A DNA stretch of 62,520 nt. Source: Pseudomonas yamanorum (lineage in GTDB: Bacteria; Pseudomonadota; Gammaproteobacteria; Pseudomonadales; Pseudomonadaceae). The first letter of the stretch is position 1. Each line of letters starts with the position of its first letter. Below the pieces are notes generated by a model that saw only the letters and a program-made list of their open reading frames with translations, made no database searches and was not told the DNA's origin. Shown here in pieces: positions 55,395 to 62,520 of the stretch. The stretch lies in the NCBI RefSeq assembly GCF_013386765.1, contig NZ_JACARE010000002.1, forward strand, positions 1 to 62,520. The letters run 5' to 3'. A program made the position numbers and the translations under genes.

Positions 55395-56639
55395 ATGAAC
55401 GACCAACACTGGGGCCCTACCATCAGTGGCGATATCGTAGTCATCGGTGGCGGCTCGGCGGGCATCGGCCTGCTGGCCAGCCTGCTCAAGCGCGACCCGC
55501 ACCTGAACCTCATCCTGATCGAACCCAGCGACCATCACTACTACCAGCCGGCCTGGACCCTGGTGGGCGGCGGCGCTTATGACGTTACCAAGACCGTGCG
55601 CCCCATGGCCGACGTGCTGCCCAACGGCGTCACCTGGATCCAGGCGGCGGTCAGCGAATTGCTGCCCGAGGAGCAAACCCTGGTGCTCGACAGCGGCCAG
55701 CGCGTCAGCTGGAAAAACCTCATCGTGTGCCCGGGCCTGCGCCTGGCCTGGGAAAAAATCGAAGGCCTGCCGGAGACCCTCGGCCAGCACGGTGTGACCT
55801 CCAACTACAGCTACCAACATGCCGCCTACACCTGGCAACTGGTGCAGCAACTCAAGCAGGGCAAGGCGATCTTTACCCAGCCGGCCATGCCGATCAAATG
55901 CGCCGGTGCCCCGCAAAAAGCCATGTACCTGTCGTGCGATCACTGGCTCAGGCAGGGTGACCTGAAAAACATCAAGGTCGAATTCAACCTGGCCGGCGCT
56001 GCCCTGTTTGGCGTGGCGACCTTCGTGCCGCCGCTGATGAAGTACGTTGAAAAGTACTCGGCGCAACTGGCCTTCAACTCCAACCTGGTCAAAGTCGACG
56101 GCCCGGCGCGCAAGGCCTGGTTTGAAATCAAGGACGCCGACGGCAACGTGCGCGTCGAAGAGAAAACCTTCGACCTGCTGCACGTGGTCCCGCCGCAGGT
56201 CTCCCCGGACTTTATCCGCAACAGCCCCCTGGCCGATGCCGCCGGCTGGTGCGAAGTGAATCCCCAGAGCCTGCAACACCTGCGTTACCCGCACATCTTC
56301 GGCCTGGGCGATGTGTGCTCCACCACCAACGCGAAAACCGCCGCGGCGGTGCGCAAGCAAATCGTGGTGGTGGCGGAAAACCTGCTGGCCCTGCGCAAAC
56401 AGGCGCCTTTGCCTCTCAAGTACGACGGCTATGGTTCCTGCCCGCTGACGGTGGAGAAGGGCAAGGTGGTGCTGGCCGAGTTCGGCTACGGCGGCAAGCT
56501 GCTGCCGACCTTTCCCCTCGACCCGACCGTGGCGCGGCGTTCGGCGTGGTTCCTCAAGGCGAGCTTCCTGCCGTGGTTCTACTGGAACGGCATGCTCAAG
56601 GGCCGCGAGTGGCTGACCCGTTTGGCCAAGGTGGATTGA
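55395..56639 (+). CDS. Sulfide:quinone oxidoreductase-like flavoprotein (type II)
   Basis: A 414-residue FAD/NAD(P)-binding oxidoreductase. It has an N-terminal dinucleotide fold VVIGGGSAGIGLLASLL, the YYQPAWTLVGGG motif typical of SQR, and a C-terminal FGLGDVCSTTNAKTAAAVRKQ FAD motif. Cysteines in CAGAPQKAMYLSC and YGSCPLTVEKGKV are placed as in type II SQRs. It should oxidise sulfide at the inner face of the membrane, passing electrons to quinone and sulfur to a thiol acceptor. It is the second gene of the bigR operon, with TauE/SafE nine bases downstream. Confidence 0.85.
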   Translation: MNDQHWGPTISGDIVVIGGGSAGIGLLASLLKRDPHLNLILIEPSDHHYYQPAWTLVGGGAYDVTKTVRPMADVLPNGVTWIQAAVSELLPEEQTLVLDSGQRVSWKNLIVCPGLRLAWEKIEGLPETLGQHGVTSNYSYQHAAYTWQLVQQLKQGKAIFTQPAMPIKCAGAPQKAMYLSCDHWLRQGDLKNIKVEFNLAGAALFGVATFVPPLMKYVEKYSAQLAFNSNLVKVDGPARKAWFEIKDADGNVRVEEKTFDLLHVVPPQVSPDFIRNSPLADAAGWCEVNPQSLQHLRYPHIFGLGDVCSTTNAKTAAAVRKQIVVVAENLLALRKQAPLPLKYDGYGSCPLTVEKGKVVLAEFGYGGKLLPTFPLDPTVARRSAWFLKASFLPWFYWNGMLKGREWLTRLAKVD

Positions 56640-56648
56640 GGCAACCCT

Positions 56649-57464
56649 ATGCTGCTGGCAAGTTTGCTGGGTGTGTTGATGGGCTTGGTCATGGGCTTGA
56701 CCGGTGCCGGAGGCGGTATTCTTGGCGTCCCGGCGCTGGTGTTGGGGCTGGGTCTGACCATGACCCAGGCCGCGCCCGTGTCGTTGTTCGCCGTGGGTGC
56801 GGCTGCGGCCGTGGGTGCAGCCGACGGCTTGCGCCATGGCCTGGTGCGTTACCGCGCGGCGCTGCTGATTGCGCTGCTCGGCGCGCTGTTTTCGCCGCTG
56901 GGGGTGTTCTTCGCCCACCAGATGCCGGAGAAGGTCCTGATGGGCCTGTTCAGCGCGCTGATGGTGCTGGTGGCCTGGCGCATGCTGCAGCGGGAGAAGA
57001 TTGAGGCCGGGCCAAGCGACCACGGTACCGCGTCCTGGGGCCAGAAGAACTGCATGCTCGACCAGCAGACCGGGCGCTTCTCCTGGACCGCCAAGTGCAC
57101 CGCCACCCTGGCGGCCCTTGGCGCAGTGACCGGCGCGGTGTCGGGCCTGCTCGGCGTGGGCGGCGGCTTTCTGATCGTGCCGGCGTTCAAGCAACTGACC
57201 GATGTGCAGATGCGCGGCATCGTCGCCACCTCGCTGATGGTGATCAGCCTGATCTCGTTGGTCGGCGTGGTCGGGGCGTTTCATGCCGGGGTCCGTATCG
57301 AGCCGATGGGCTGGGTGTTTATCGGCTCGAGCATCGTCGGCATGTTGGCGGGCCGGCGCCTGTGCTCGGTGATCAAGGCGCGCACCCTGCAGGTGGGCTT
57401 CGCCACCCTGTGTGTGCTGGTGGCGGTGGGCATGTTGGTGCGGGCCCTCATCCAGGCGCCTTGA
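56649..57464 (+). CDS. TauE/SafE-family sulfite (anion) exporter
   Basis: A 271-residue integral membrane protein with two homologous halves. The first half starts with GLTGAGGGILGVPALV and the second with GLLGVGGGFLIVPAF, the TauE/SafE signature. About eight hydrophobic helices are visible. In the bigR-blh-sqr type locus it is the predicted exporter of the sulfite made by persulfide oxidation. It is the last gene of the operon and converges with erbR after 29 bases; no strong terminator was seen in that gap. Confidence 0.88.
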   Translation: MLLASLLGVLMGLVMGLTGAGGGILGVPALVLGLGLTMTQAAPVSLFAVGAAAAVGAADGLRHGLVRYRAALLIALLGALFSPLGVFFAHQMPEKVLMGLFSALMVLVAWRMLQREKIEAGPSDHGTASWGQKNCMLDQQTGRFSWTAKCTATLAALGAVTGAVSGLLGVGGGFLIVPAFKQLTDVQMRGIVATSLMVISLISLVGVVGAFHAGVRIEPMGWVFIGSSIVGMLAGRRLCSVIKARTLQVGFATLCVLVAVGMLVRALIQAP

Positions 57465-57493
57465 AACAGGCTCAACTTCCAGGTACTGCGGTA

Positions 57494-58159
57494 TCAGCGC
57501 CGCAGATAGGCGCTGAAGTCGATATCCCCGGCACTGAGAATCGCCTGCACCCGATTGTGCACATTCAACTTGCGCAAGATCGCCGAGACATGGGCCTTCA
57601 CCGTGGTCTCGGCAATTTCCAGGCTATAGGCAATTTGCTTGTTCGAGTCGCCCTTGGTCATCCGCTCCAGCACCAGCAATTGCTTGCGGGTCAGCGCTTG
57701 CAGCAGTTCCGGCGCAAGCCTCAGGCAATCATTCATGCGCCGCTGCCCGCCGATTTTCTGACTGCGAATGATGTCCGGCGGCAAATACACATTGCCGTTG
57801 AGAATCTGTTGGATCGCCTCGGTCATTTGCAGCCTGGGCGAGGACTTGGTGATAAACCCCACCGCGCCATAGGTGATGGCTTGCAGCACGATCTGCTTGT
57901 CCTGCTCGGCAGACACGATCACCACCGGAATCGTCGGCGCCTCGTTGCGCAGGTTGATCAGGCCATTGAGGCCGTGCATGCCGGGCATGTTCAGGTCCAG
58001 CAGGATCAGGTCCAGGTCATCGTGCTCCTGGGTCAGGGCCAGGGCGCTGTCCAGGTCGGCGGTCTCCATCACTTCGCTGCCCGGGAACCCGTCGCTGATG
58101 ACGTTGTGGATCGCTTCACGAAACAGCGGGTGATCGTCGGCAATCAGAATTTTGTACAT
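57494..58159 (-). CDS. erbR: LuxR/NarL-family response regulator of alcohol oxidation
   Basis: A 221-residue two-component regulator. Its receiver domain has the phosphoacceptor D55 in [10 protein letters not shown], and its C-terminal LuxR helix-turn-helix is [35 protein letters not shown]. Sequence and length agree with P. aeruginosa ErbR (AgmR), which activates the exaABC/pqq ethanol oxidation system. It is divergent from ercA and ercS. The gap to the BigR operon is 29 bases (convergent). Confidence 0.88.
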   Translation of the reverse strand: MYKILIADDHPLFREAIHNVISDGFPGSEVMETADLDSALALTQEHDDLDLILLDLNMPGMHGLNGLINLRNEAPTIPVVIVSAEQDKQIVLQAITYGAVGFITKSSPRLQMTEAIQQILNGNVYLPPDIIRSQKIGGQRRMNDCLRLAPELLQALTRKQLLVLERMTKGDSNKQIAYSLEIAETTVKAHVSAILRKLNVHNRVQAILSAGDIDFSAYLRR

Positions 58160-58394
58160 GGCCGTTCACCTTATTTTTTGCTTATTCAAGCCGGTCCAAT
58201 CCATAGGGGCATGCGGCTATTACATGCCAGTCTCGATCCCTTGGGAATGCGACGATAGAGAGGGAAACCAGTACCAAAGTAGTAGATCGTGCCGTGCGTC
58301 GCGGGTCCAGCGCTACCCATTGGTCTGATTGCATTCAGTGCCGGATGGGTTAGTGTGGGGTGCATTCTTCAAAATAATAAAAACAGGCTTACCA
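58160..58394. promoter_or_regulatory. Divergent erbR / ercA control region
   Basis: A 235-base gap between divergent genes, with AT-rich pieces on both ends (ACCTTATTTTTTGCTTATTC near erbR, TTCAAAATAATAAAAACAGG near ercA). It should carry both promoters. I see no recognisable small gene. Confidence 0.5.
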
Positions 58395-59558
58395 ATGAGC
58401 CCGAACCTGAGTCTCCTGCGTAAATTCGTTTCCCCTGAAATCATCTTTGGCGCCGGCTGCCGGCACAACGTAGGCAACTACGCCAAGACCTTTGGCGCGC
58501 GCAAGGTGCTGGTGGTCAGCGACCCCGGTGTGGTCGCCGTCGGCTGGGTGGCCGATGTCGAAGCCAGCCTGCAAGCCATCGGCATCGACTACTGCCTGTA
58601 CACCGCCGTCTCGCCCAACCCCCGGGTTGAAGAGGTGATGCTCGGCGCCGAGGTCTACCGCGAAAACCATTGCGACGTGATCGTCGCCGTCGGCGGCGGC
58701 AGCCCGATGGATTGCGGCAAGGCCATCGGCATCGTGGTCGCCCACGGCCGCAGCATCCTGGAGTTCGAAGGTGTCGACACCATCCGCGTGCCGAGCCCGC
58801 CGCTGATCCTGATCCCGACCACCGCCGGCAGCTCGGCGGATGTCTCGCAGTTCGTGATCATTTCCGACCAGCAGGAGCGCATGAAGTTTTCCATCGTCAG
58901 CAAGGCGGTGGTGCCCGATGTGTCGCTGATCGACCCGGAAACCACGGCGAGCATGGACCCGTTCCTTTCGGCCTGTACCGGCATCGATGCGCTGGTGCAC
59001 GCCATCGAAGCGTTCGTGTCTACCGGCCACGGCCCGTTGACCGATCCCCACGCCCTGGAAGCCATGCGGCTGATCAACGGCAACCTGGTGCAGATGATCG
59101 CCAACCCCGGCGACATCGCCCTGCGGGAAAAAATCATGCTCGGCAGCATGCAGGCCGGGCTGGCGTTTTCCAATGCGATTCTCGGCGCGGTGCATGCCAT
59201 GTCCCACAGCCTCGGCGGGTTTCTCGACCTGCCTCATGGCCTGTGCAACGCGGTGCTGGTGGAACACGTGGTGGCGTTCAACTACAACTCGGCGCCGGAG
59301 CGCTTCAAGGTGATTGCCGAGACCTTCGGCATCGATTGCCGGGGCCTCAACCATCGGCAAATCTGCGGCCGGCTGGTGGAGCATCTGATCGCGCTCAAGC
59401 ACGCGATCGGCTTCCACGAAACCCTCGGCCTGCATGGCGTGCGGGTGGCGGACATTCCGTTTTTGTCGCAGCACGCGATGCACGACCCGTGCATCCTCAC
59501 CAACCCGCGCGAATCCAGCCAGCGTGACGTCGAGGTCGTCTATGGCGAAGCTCTCTGA
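58395..59558 (+). CDS. ercA: Iron-containing alcohol dehydrogenase-like regulator ErcA
   Basis: A 387-residue group III (iron-type) alcohol dehydrogenase. The start is at MSPNLSLLRKFVSPE; upstream in-frame codons run into the promoter. It has NAD binding VGGGSPMDCGKAIG and metal ligands in DALVHAIEAF, HSLGGFLDLPHG and the C-terminal HAMHDPC. In P. aeruginosa ErcA (PA1991) adjoins ercS and takes part in control of alcohol oxidation rather than in bulk catabolism. Its end overlaps the kinase start by 17 bases, so the two are translationally coupled. Confidence 0.87.
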   Translation: MSPNLSLLRKFVSPEIIFGAGCRHNVGNYAKTFGARKVLVVSDPGVVAVGWVADVEASLQAIGIDYCLYTAVSPNPRVEEVMLGAEVYRENHCDVIVAVGGGSPMDCGKAIGIVVAHGRSILEFEGVDTIRVPSPPLILIPTTAGSSADVSQFVIISDQQERMKFSIVSKAVVPDVSLIDPETTASMDPFLSACTGIDALVHAIEAFVSTGHGPLTDPHALEAMRLINGNLVQMIANPGDIALREKIMLGSMQAGLAFSNAILGAVHAMSHSLGGFLDLPHGLCNAVLVEHVVAFNYNSAPERFKVIAETFGIDCRGLNHRQICGRLVEHLIALKHAIGFHETLGLHGVRVADIPFLSQHAMHDPCILTNPRESSQRDVEVVYGEAL

Positions 59559-60942
59559 CGATCAGCAACGGGCCCTCGCCGGGCTGCTGGGGCTGGGCAA
59601 CCATTCGGCGCGCAAGAGTCATTACCCGGAACTGACCGCGCGCCTCGATGAACTGGAGGCCGAGCGCAAACGCTACATCCGCCTCAACGATGAACTGGAG
59701 CAGCGGGTCGCGGCGCGCACCGACGAGTTGCTGGAAGCCAACCACAACCTGCAACAGCAGATCGCCCAGCGCGAGCGGATCGAGCAAGACCTGCGCGATG
59801 CCCGGGACGCCGCCCAGGCGGCCAACCGCAGCAAGGACAAATACCTCGCCGCTGCCAGCCATGACCTGCTGCAACCCCTCAATGCCGCGCGCCTGCTGAT
59901 CTCCACCCTGCGCGAGCGCAACTTGCCCAGTGTCGAACAGGTGCTGGTGGAGCGCACCCACCAGGCCCTTGAAGGCGCCGAGGATTTGCTCACCGACCTG
60001 CTGGACATCTCCCGTCTCGACCAGGCGGCGGTCAAGCCGGACATCGCCCTGTACCGCCTCGACGAACTGTTCGCGCCGCTGGTCTCGGAATTCCAGTCGG
60101 TCGCCGCAGCAAAGGGGCTGAACCTGCGAGCGCGCACCGGCCGCTACGCGATCAACACCGACCTGCGGCTGATGACCCGCATCCTGCGCAACTTCCTCAG
60201 CAACGCCTGCCGCTACACCAGCGCGGGCTGCATCCTGCTGGGGGCGCGGCGCCGGGGCGATCGCCTGCGCCTGGAAGTGTGGGACACCGGCCGCGGGATT
60301 GCGGCGGACCGTCTGGATTCGATCTTCCTGGAGTTCAATCAACTGGACGTGGGCCGCGCCGCTGACCGCAAAGGCGTCGGGCTGGGGCTGGCGATTGTCG
60401 AGCGCATTGCCGAGATCCTCGGGTATCCGGTGGCGGTGCGTTCGTGGCCGGGGCGCGGCTCGATGTTCAGCATCGAAGTGCCCATCAGCGAGGAAATGCC
60501 GTTGCCCATCAGCGTGGTGGCGGCGCAACCGGGCGCCGGCAATCCGTTGCCGGGCCGCCGCCTGCTGGTGCTCGACAACGAAGTCAGCATCCTCGACAGC
60601 ATGAGCGCGTTGCTGGGGCAGTGGGGCTGCGAGGTGGTCACCGCCACCGACCAGGCGGACGCGCTGGTGGCGTTGCAGGGCAGGGCGCCGGAGCTGATCC
60701 TGGCCGACTATCACCTGGACCATGGTGTGGTGGGCTGCGAGGTCGTGCGCGAGTTACGCGAGCATTTTGGCTGCCGTATCCCGGCGGTGATCATCACCGC
60801 CGACCGCACCGACCAGTGCCGCCGCGCCTTGCAGCGCCTGGGCGCGCCTTTGCTGAACAAACCGGTCAAGCCCGGCAAGTTGCGAGCGGTGTTGAGCCAG
60901 TTATTGGCCCAGGGCCTTGATACCCGTCAACACCGGACGTGA
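59542..60942 (+). CDS. ercS: Cytoplasmic hybrid sensor histidine kinase, ErcS-like
   Basis: A 466-residue hybrid kinase with no membrane segment or signal peptide. A coiled coil fills about residues 25-95. The H-box follows with the phosphoacceptor His at 107 (AASHDLLQPLNAARLL). The HATPase domain has N-box NFLSNACRYT, G1 DTGRGI and G2 GVGLGLAI. A C-terminal receiver domain has the phosphoacceptor Asp at 389 (LADYHLD). It probably acts in the erb/erc cascade that feeds ErbR. The start is at MAKLSDDQQ, inside the end of ercA; the longer frame is not supported. Confidence 0.86.
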   Translation: MAKLSDDQQRALAGLLGLGNHSARKSHYPELTARLDELEAERKRYIRLNDELEQRVAARTDELLEANHNLQQQIAQRERIEQDLRDARDAAQAANRSKDKYLAAASHDLLQPLNAARLLISTLRERNLPSVEQVLVERTHQALEGAEDLLTDLLDISRLDQAAVKPDIALYRLDELFAPLVSEFQSVAAAKGLNLRARTGRYAINTDLRLMTRILRNFLSNACRYTSAGCILLGARRRGDRLRLEVWDTGRGIAADRLDSIFLEFNQLDVGRAADRKGVGLGLAIVERIAEILGYPVAVRSWPGRGSMFSIEVPISEEMPLPISVVAAQPGAGNPLPGRRLLVLDNEVSILDSMSALLGQWGCEVVTATDQADALVALQGRAPELILADYHLDHGVVGCEVVRELREHFGCRIPAVIITADRTDQCRRALQRLGAPLLNKPVKPGKLRAVLSQLLAQGLDTRQHRT

Positions 60943-60991
60943 CGCTTTGCCTCATGCTGTCGGCCTGATTTAAAGGTCGACGGAGAACCCC

Positions 60992-62470
60992 ATGAGCGCC
61001 CCCGCAACAACTGCTGCTTCCTTCAAGTTGCCCTTGGGCCTGGTGGTCGGCGTGCTGGTGATGGCCGGCGTGCTGCTGTTGCCGCTGCCGGCTGACTTGC
61101 CGGTGGCCGGGCACCGGATGCTGGCGATCCTCGCGTTTGCCGTGGTGGTGTGGATCACCGAAGCGGTCTCCTATGAGGCCAGCGCGATCATGATCACCTC
61201 CCTGATGGCGTTTTTGCTCGGCACTGCGCCGTCGCTGCAAGACCCGACGCACCTGATCGGTTCCAGCCCGGCCATCAGCATGGCGTTGACCGGGTTCTCC
61301 AACCCGGCGTTGGCGTTGGTGGCGGGGGCGTTGTTTATCGCGGCGGCCATGACCCACACCGGCCTGGACCGGCGCATCGCGCTGGTCACCTTGACCCGCG
61401 TGGGCACCAGCACCCGGGGGATTCTTGTCGGGGCGATTGCGGTGACCGTCCTTCTCAGCCTGGTGGTGCCCAGTGCCACAGCCCGTAGCGCGTGTGTGGT
61501 GCCGATCATGATGGGGGTGATTGCGGCGTTTGGTGTGGACAAGCGTTCCAACATCGCGGCCGGGATCATGATCGTCGTGGCCCAGGGCACCAGCATCTGG
61601 AACGTCGGCATCCAGACCGCGGCGGCGCAGAACCTGCTGACGGTGGGCTTCATGGACAAGATGCTGGGGCAGCGGGTGTCGTGGATCGACTGGTTGATCG
61701 CGGGGGCGCCGTGGGCGCTGATCATGTCGGCGGTGTTGCTGTTTCTGGTATTGAAGCTGTTGCCGCCGGAGAGTGACAGCATTCCTGGGGGCAAGGAGGC
61801 GGTGGCGCAGTCGCTGGCGGACATCGGGCCGATGACCGGGCCGCAGAAGCGCTTGCTGACGGTGTCGGTGTTGCTGTTGCTGGCGTGGGCCACGGAAGGC
61901 CGGTTGCACAGCTTTGATACGACCTCCACGACGTATGCCGGGTTGGTGTTTTTGCTGATGCCGGGGATTGGGGTGATGACCTGGAAGGATGTGCAGTCGC
62001 GGATTCCGTGGGGCACGGTGATTGTGTTTGGGGTTGGCATCAGCCTGGGGACGGCGTTGCTGACTACCCAGGCGGGGCAGTGGCTGGGGTCTCAGGTGGT
62101 GGCGCACACCGGGTTGGATCAGGTGGGGCCGCTGGGGGTGTTTGCGATTCTGGGGGCGTTTCTGATTGTGATTCACCTGGGGTTTGCCAGTGCCACGGCG
62201 TTGACCTCGGCGTTGTTGCCGATTTTGATTGCGGTGTTGCAGACGTTGCCTGGGGAGTTCAGTCGGCTGGGGATGACGATGTTGTTGGGGTTTGTGATGA
62301 GCTACGGGTTTATCCTGCCGATCAATGCGCCGCAGAACATGGTGTGTTTGGGGACGGGGACGTTTACGGCTCGGCAGTTTGCCAAGGTTGGGATTTTGGT
62401 GACGTTGATTGGGTATGGGTTGATGTTGGTGTTTGCGGCTACGTATTGGAGTTGGTTGGGGTGGATTTGA
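60992..62470 (+). CDS. SLC13/DASS-family sodium-coupled anion transporter
   Basis: A 492-residue inner-membrane protein with about 11-12 hydrophobic helices. It has family features such as WITEAVSYEASAIM near residue 50, SATARSACVVPIMMG near 160 and SATALTSALLPI near 400. Family members carry di- and tricarboxylates or sulfate; the substrate here is unknown. It follows ercS by 49 bases in the same orientation and may be cotranscribed. Codon choice near the 3' end is rich in GGG and TTG, unlike the genes before it. Confidence 0.85.
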   Translation: MSAPATTAASFKLPLGLVVGVLVMAGVLLLPLPADLPVAGHRMLAILAFAVVVWITEAVSYEASAIMITSLMAFLLGTAPSLQDPTHLIGSSPAISMALTGFSNPALALVAGALFIAAAMTHTGLDRRIALVTLTRVGTSTRGILVGAIAVTVLLSLVVPSATARSACVVPIMMGVIAAFGVDKRSNIAAGIMIVVAQGTSIWNVGIQTAAAQNLLTVGFMDKMLGQRVSWIDWLIAGAPWALIMSAVLLFLVLKLLPPESDSIPGGKEAVAQSLADIGPMTGPQKRLLTVSVLLLLAWATEGRLHSFDTTSTTYAGLVFLLMPGIGVMTWKDVQSRIPWGTVIVFGVGISLGTALLTTQAGQWLGSQVVAHTGLDQVGPLGVFAILGAFLIVIHLGFASATALTSALLPILIAVLQTLPGEFSRLGMTMLLGFVMSYGFILPINAPQNMVCLGTGTFTARQFAKVGILVTLIGYGLMLVFAATYWSWLGWI

Positions 62471-62520
62471 GGGGGGGGGTGTACATATCCGTTATTCAGG
62501 TAACGGCCGCCTATGGTTTC
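62471..62520. repeat. Start of a dispersed Pseudomonas repeat (cut by window end)
   Basis: After a G-run the sequence GTGTACATATCCGTTATTC continues into GGTAACGGCCGCCTATGG. From memory this resembles a sequence found in many copies in Pseudomonas genomes. Only its first 40 bases are here. Confidence 0.35.

Noticed and set aside
55374..57284. Minus-strand frame of 636 codons across the SQR-like and TauE/SafE genes
   Set aside because: His/Gln/Arg-rich antisense shadow. The plus-strand genes have clear families and start signals.
60866..62176. Minus-strand frame of 436 codons opposite the DASS transporter
   Set aside because: Low-complexity Arg/Gln/His/Pro sequence, a typical shadow of a membrane-protein gene.

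Overview
The window is chromosomal DNA of a fluorescent Pseudomonas, most likely of the P. fluorescens group. This rests on GC-rich coding sequence, a pyoverdine gene order very close to that of P. aeruginosa (with species-typical rearrangements), P. fluorescens-type REP/REPIN repeats, and bkd, erbR/ercA/ercS and BigR-type loci of pseudomonad character. No rRNA, tRNA, CRISPR array, phage or insertion sequence was recognised. The window opens inside one gene, an NRPS.

Region 1 (1-37.3 kb) is the main pyoverdine locus. Three collinear NRPS genes (the end of a pvdI-like gene, then pvdJ-like and pvdD-like genes) build the C-terminal part of the peptide. Reading the specificity residues gives ...Ser-Gly-Asp-(D)X-Ser-X, where X is a basic, probably ornithine-derived residue, followed by release by one thioesterase. 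An alpha/beta hydrolase gene of unknown role closes that operon. On the other strand lie fpvA (receptor), pvdE (exporter of the precursor), and pvdO, pvdN and pvdM (periplasmic maturation). Divergent from pvdM is pvdP (tyrosinase). Then come opmQ, pvdT and pvdR (efflux/recycling pump), fpvI (ECF sigma factor) and pvdA (ornithine hydroxylase). Exact PvdS iron-starvation boxes (TAAAT-N16-CGT) precede pvdE, pvdM, pvdP, pvdR and pvdA. The anti-sigma gene fpvR and the genes pvdF and pvdQ, which are near this set in P. aeruginosa, are not in the window.

Region 2 (37.3-48 kb) is a mosaic separated by REPINs. It holds a two-gene radical-SAM/DUF4130 putative DNA-repair cassette, and a citrulline/ornithine catabolic cluster: an Lrp-type regulator, a polar amino acid ABC transporter, ornithine cyclodeaminase and the citrulline hydrolase CtlX. 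It also holds a tandem-GNAT acetyltransferase and ilvE.

Region 3 (48.3-53.9 kb) is the branched-chain 2-oxoacid dehydrogenase operon bkdA1-bkdA2-bkdB-lpdV with its divergent Lrp-type activator bkdR.

Region 4 (54-57.5 kb) looks like a sulfide/persulfide detoxification locus: a Blh/ETHE1-like metallo-beta-lactamase-fold gene divergent from a BigR-like ArsR repressor, a type II sulfide:quinone oxidoreductase-like flavoprotein and a TauE/SafE exporter.

Region 5 (57.5-62.5 kb) carries the response regulator erbR (agmR), divergent from ercA (iron-type alcohol dehydrogenase) and ercS (cytoplasmic hybrid histidine kinase), parts of the alcohol-oxidation regulatory network. It ends with a SLC13/DASS-type anion transporter and the start of what may be a dispersed repeat.
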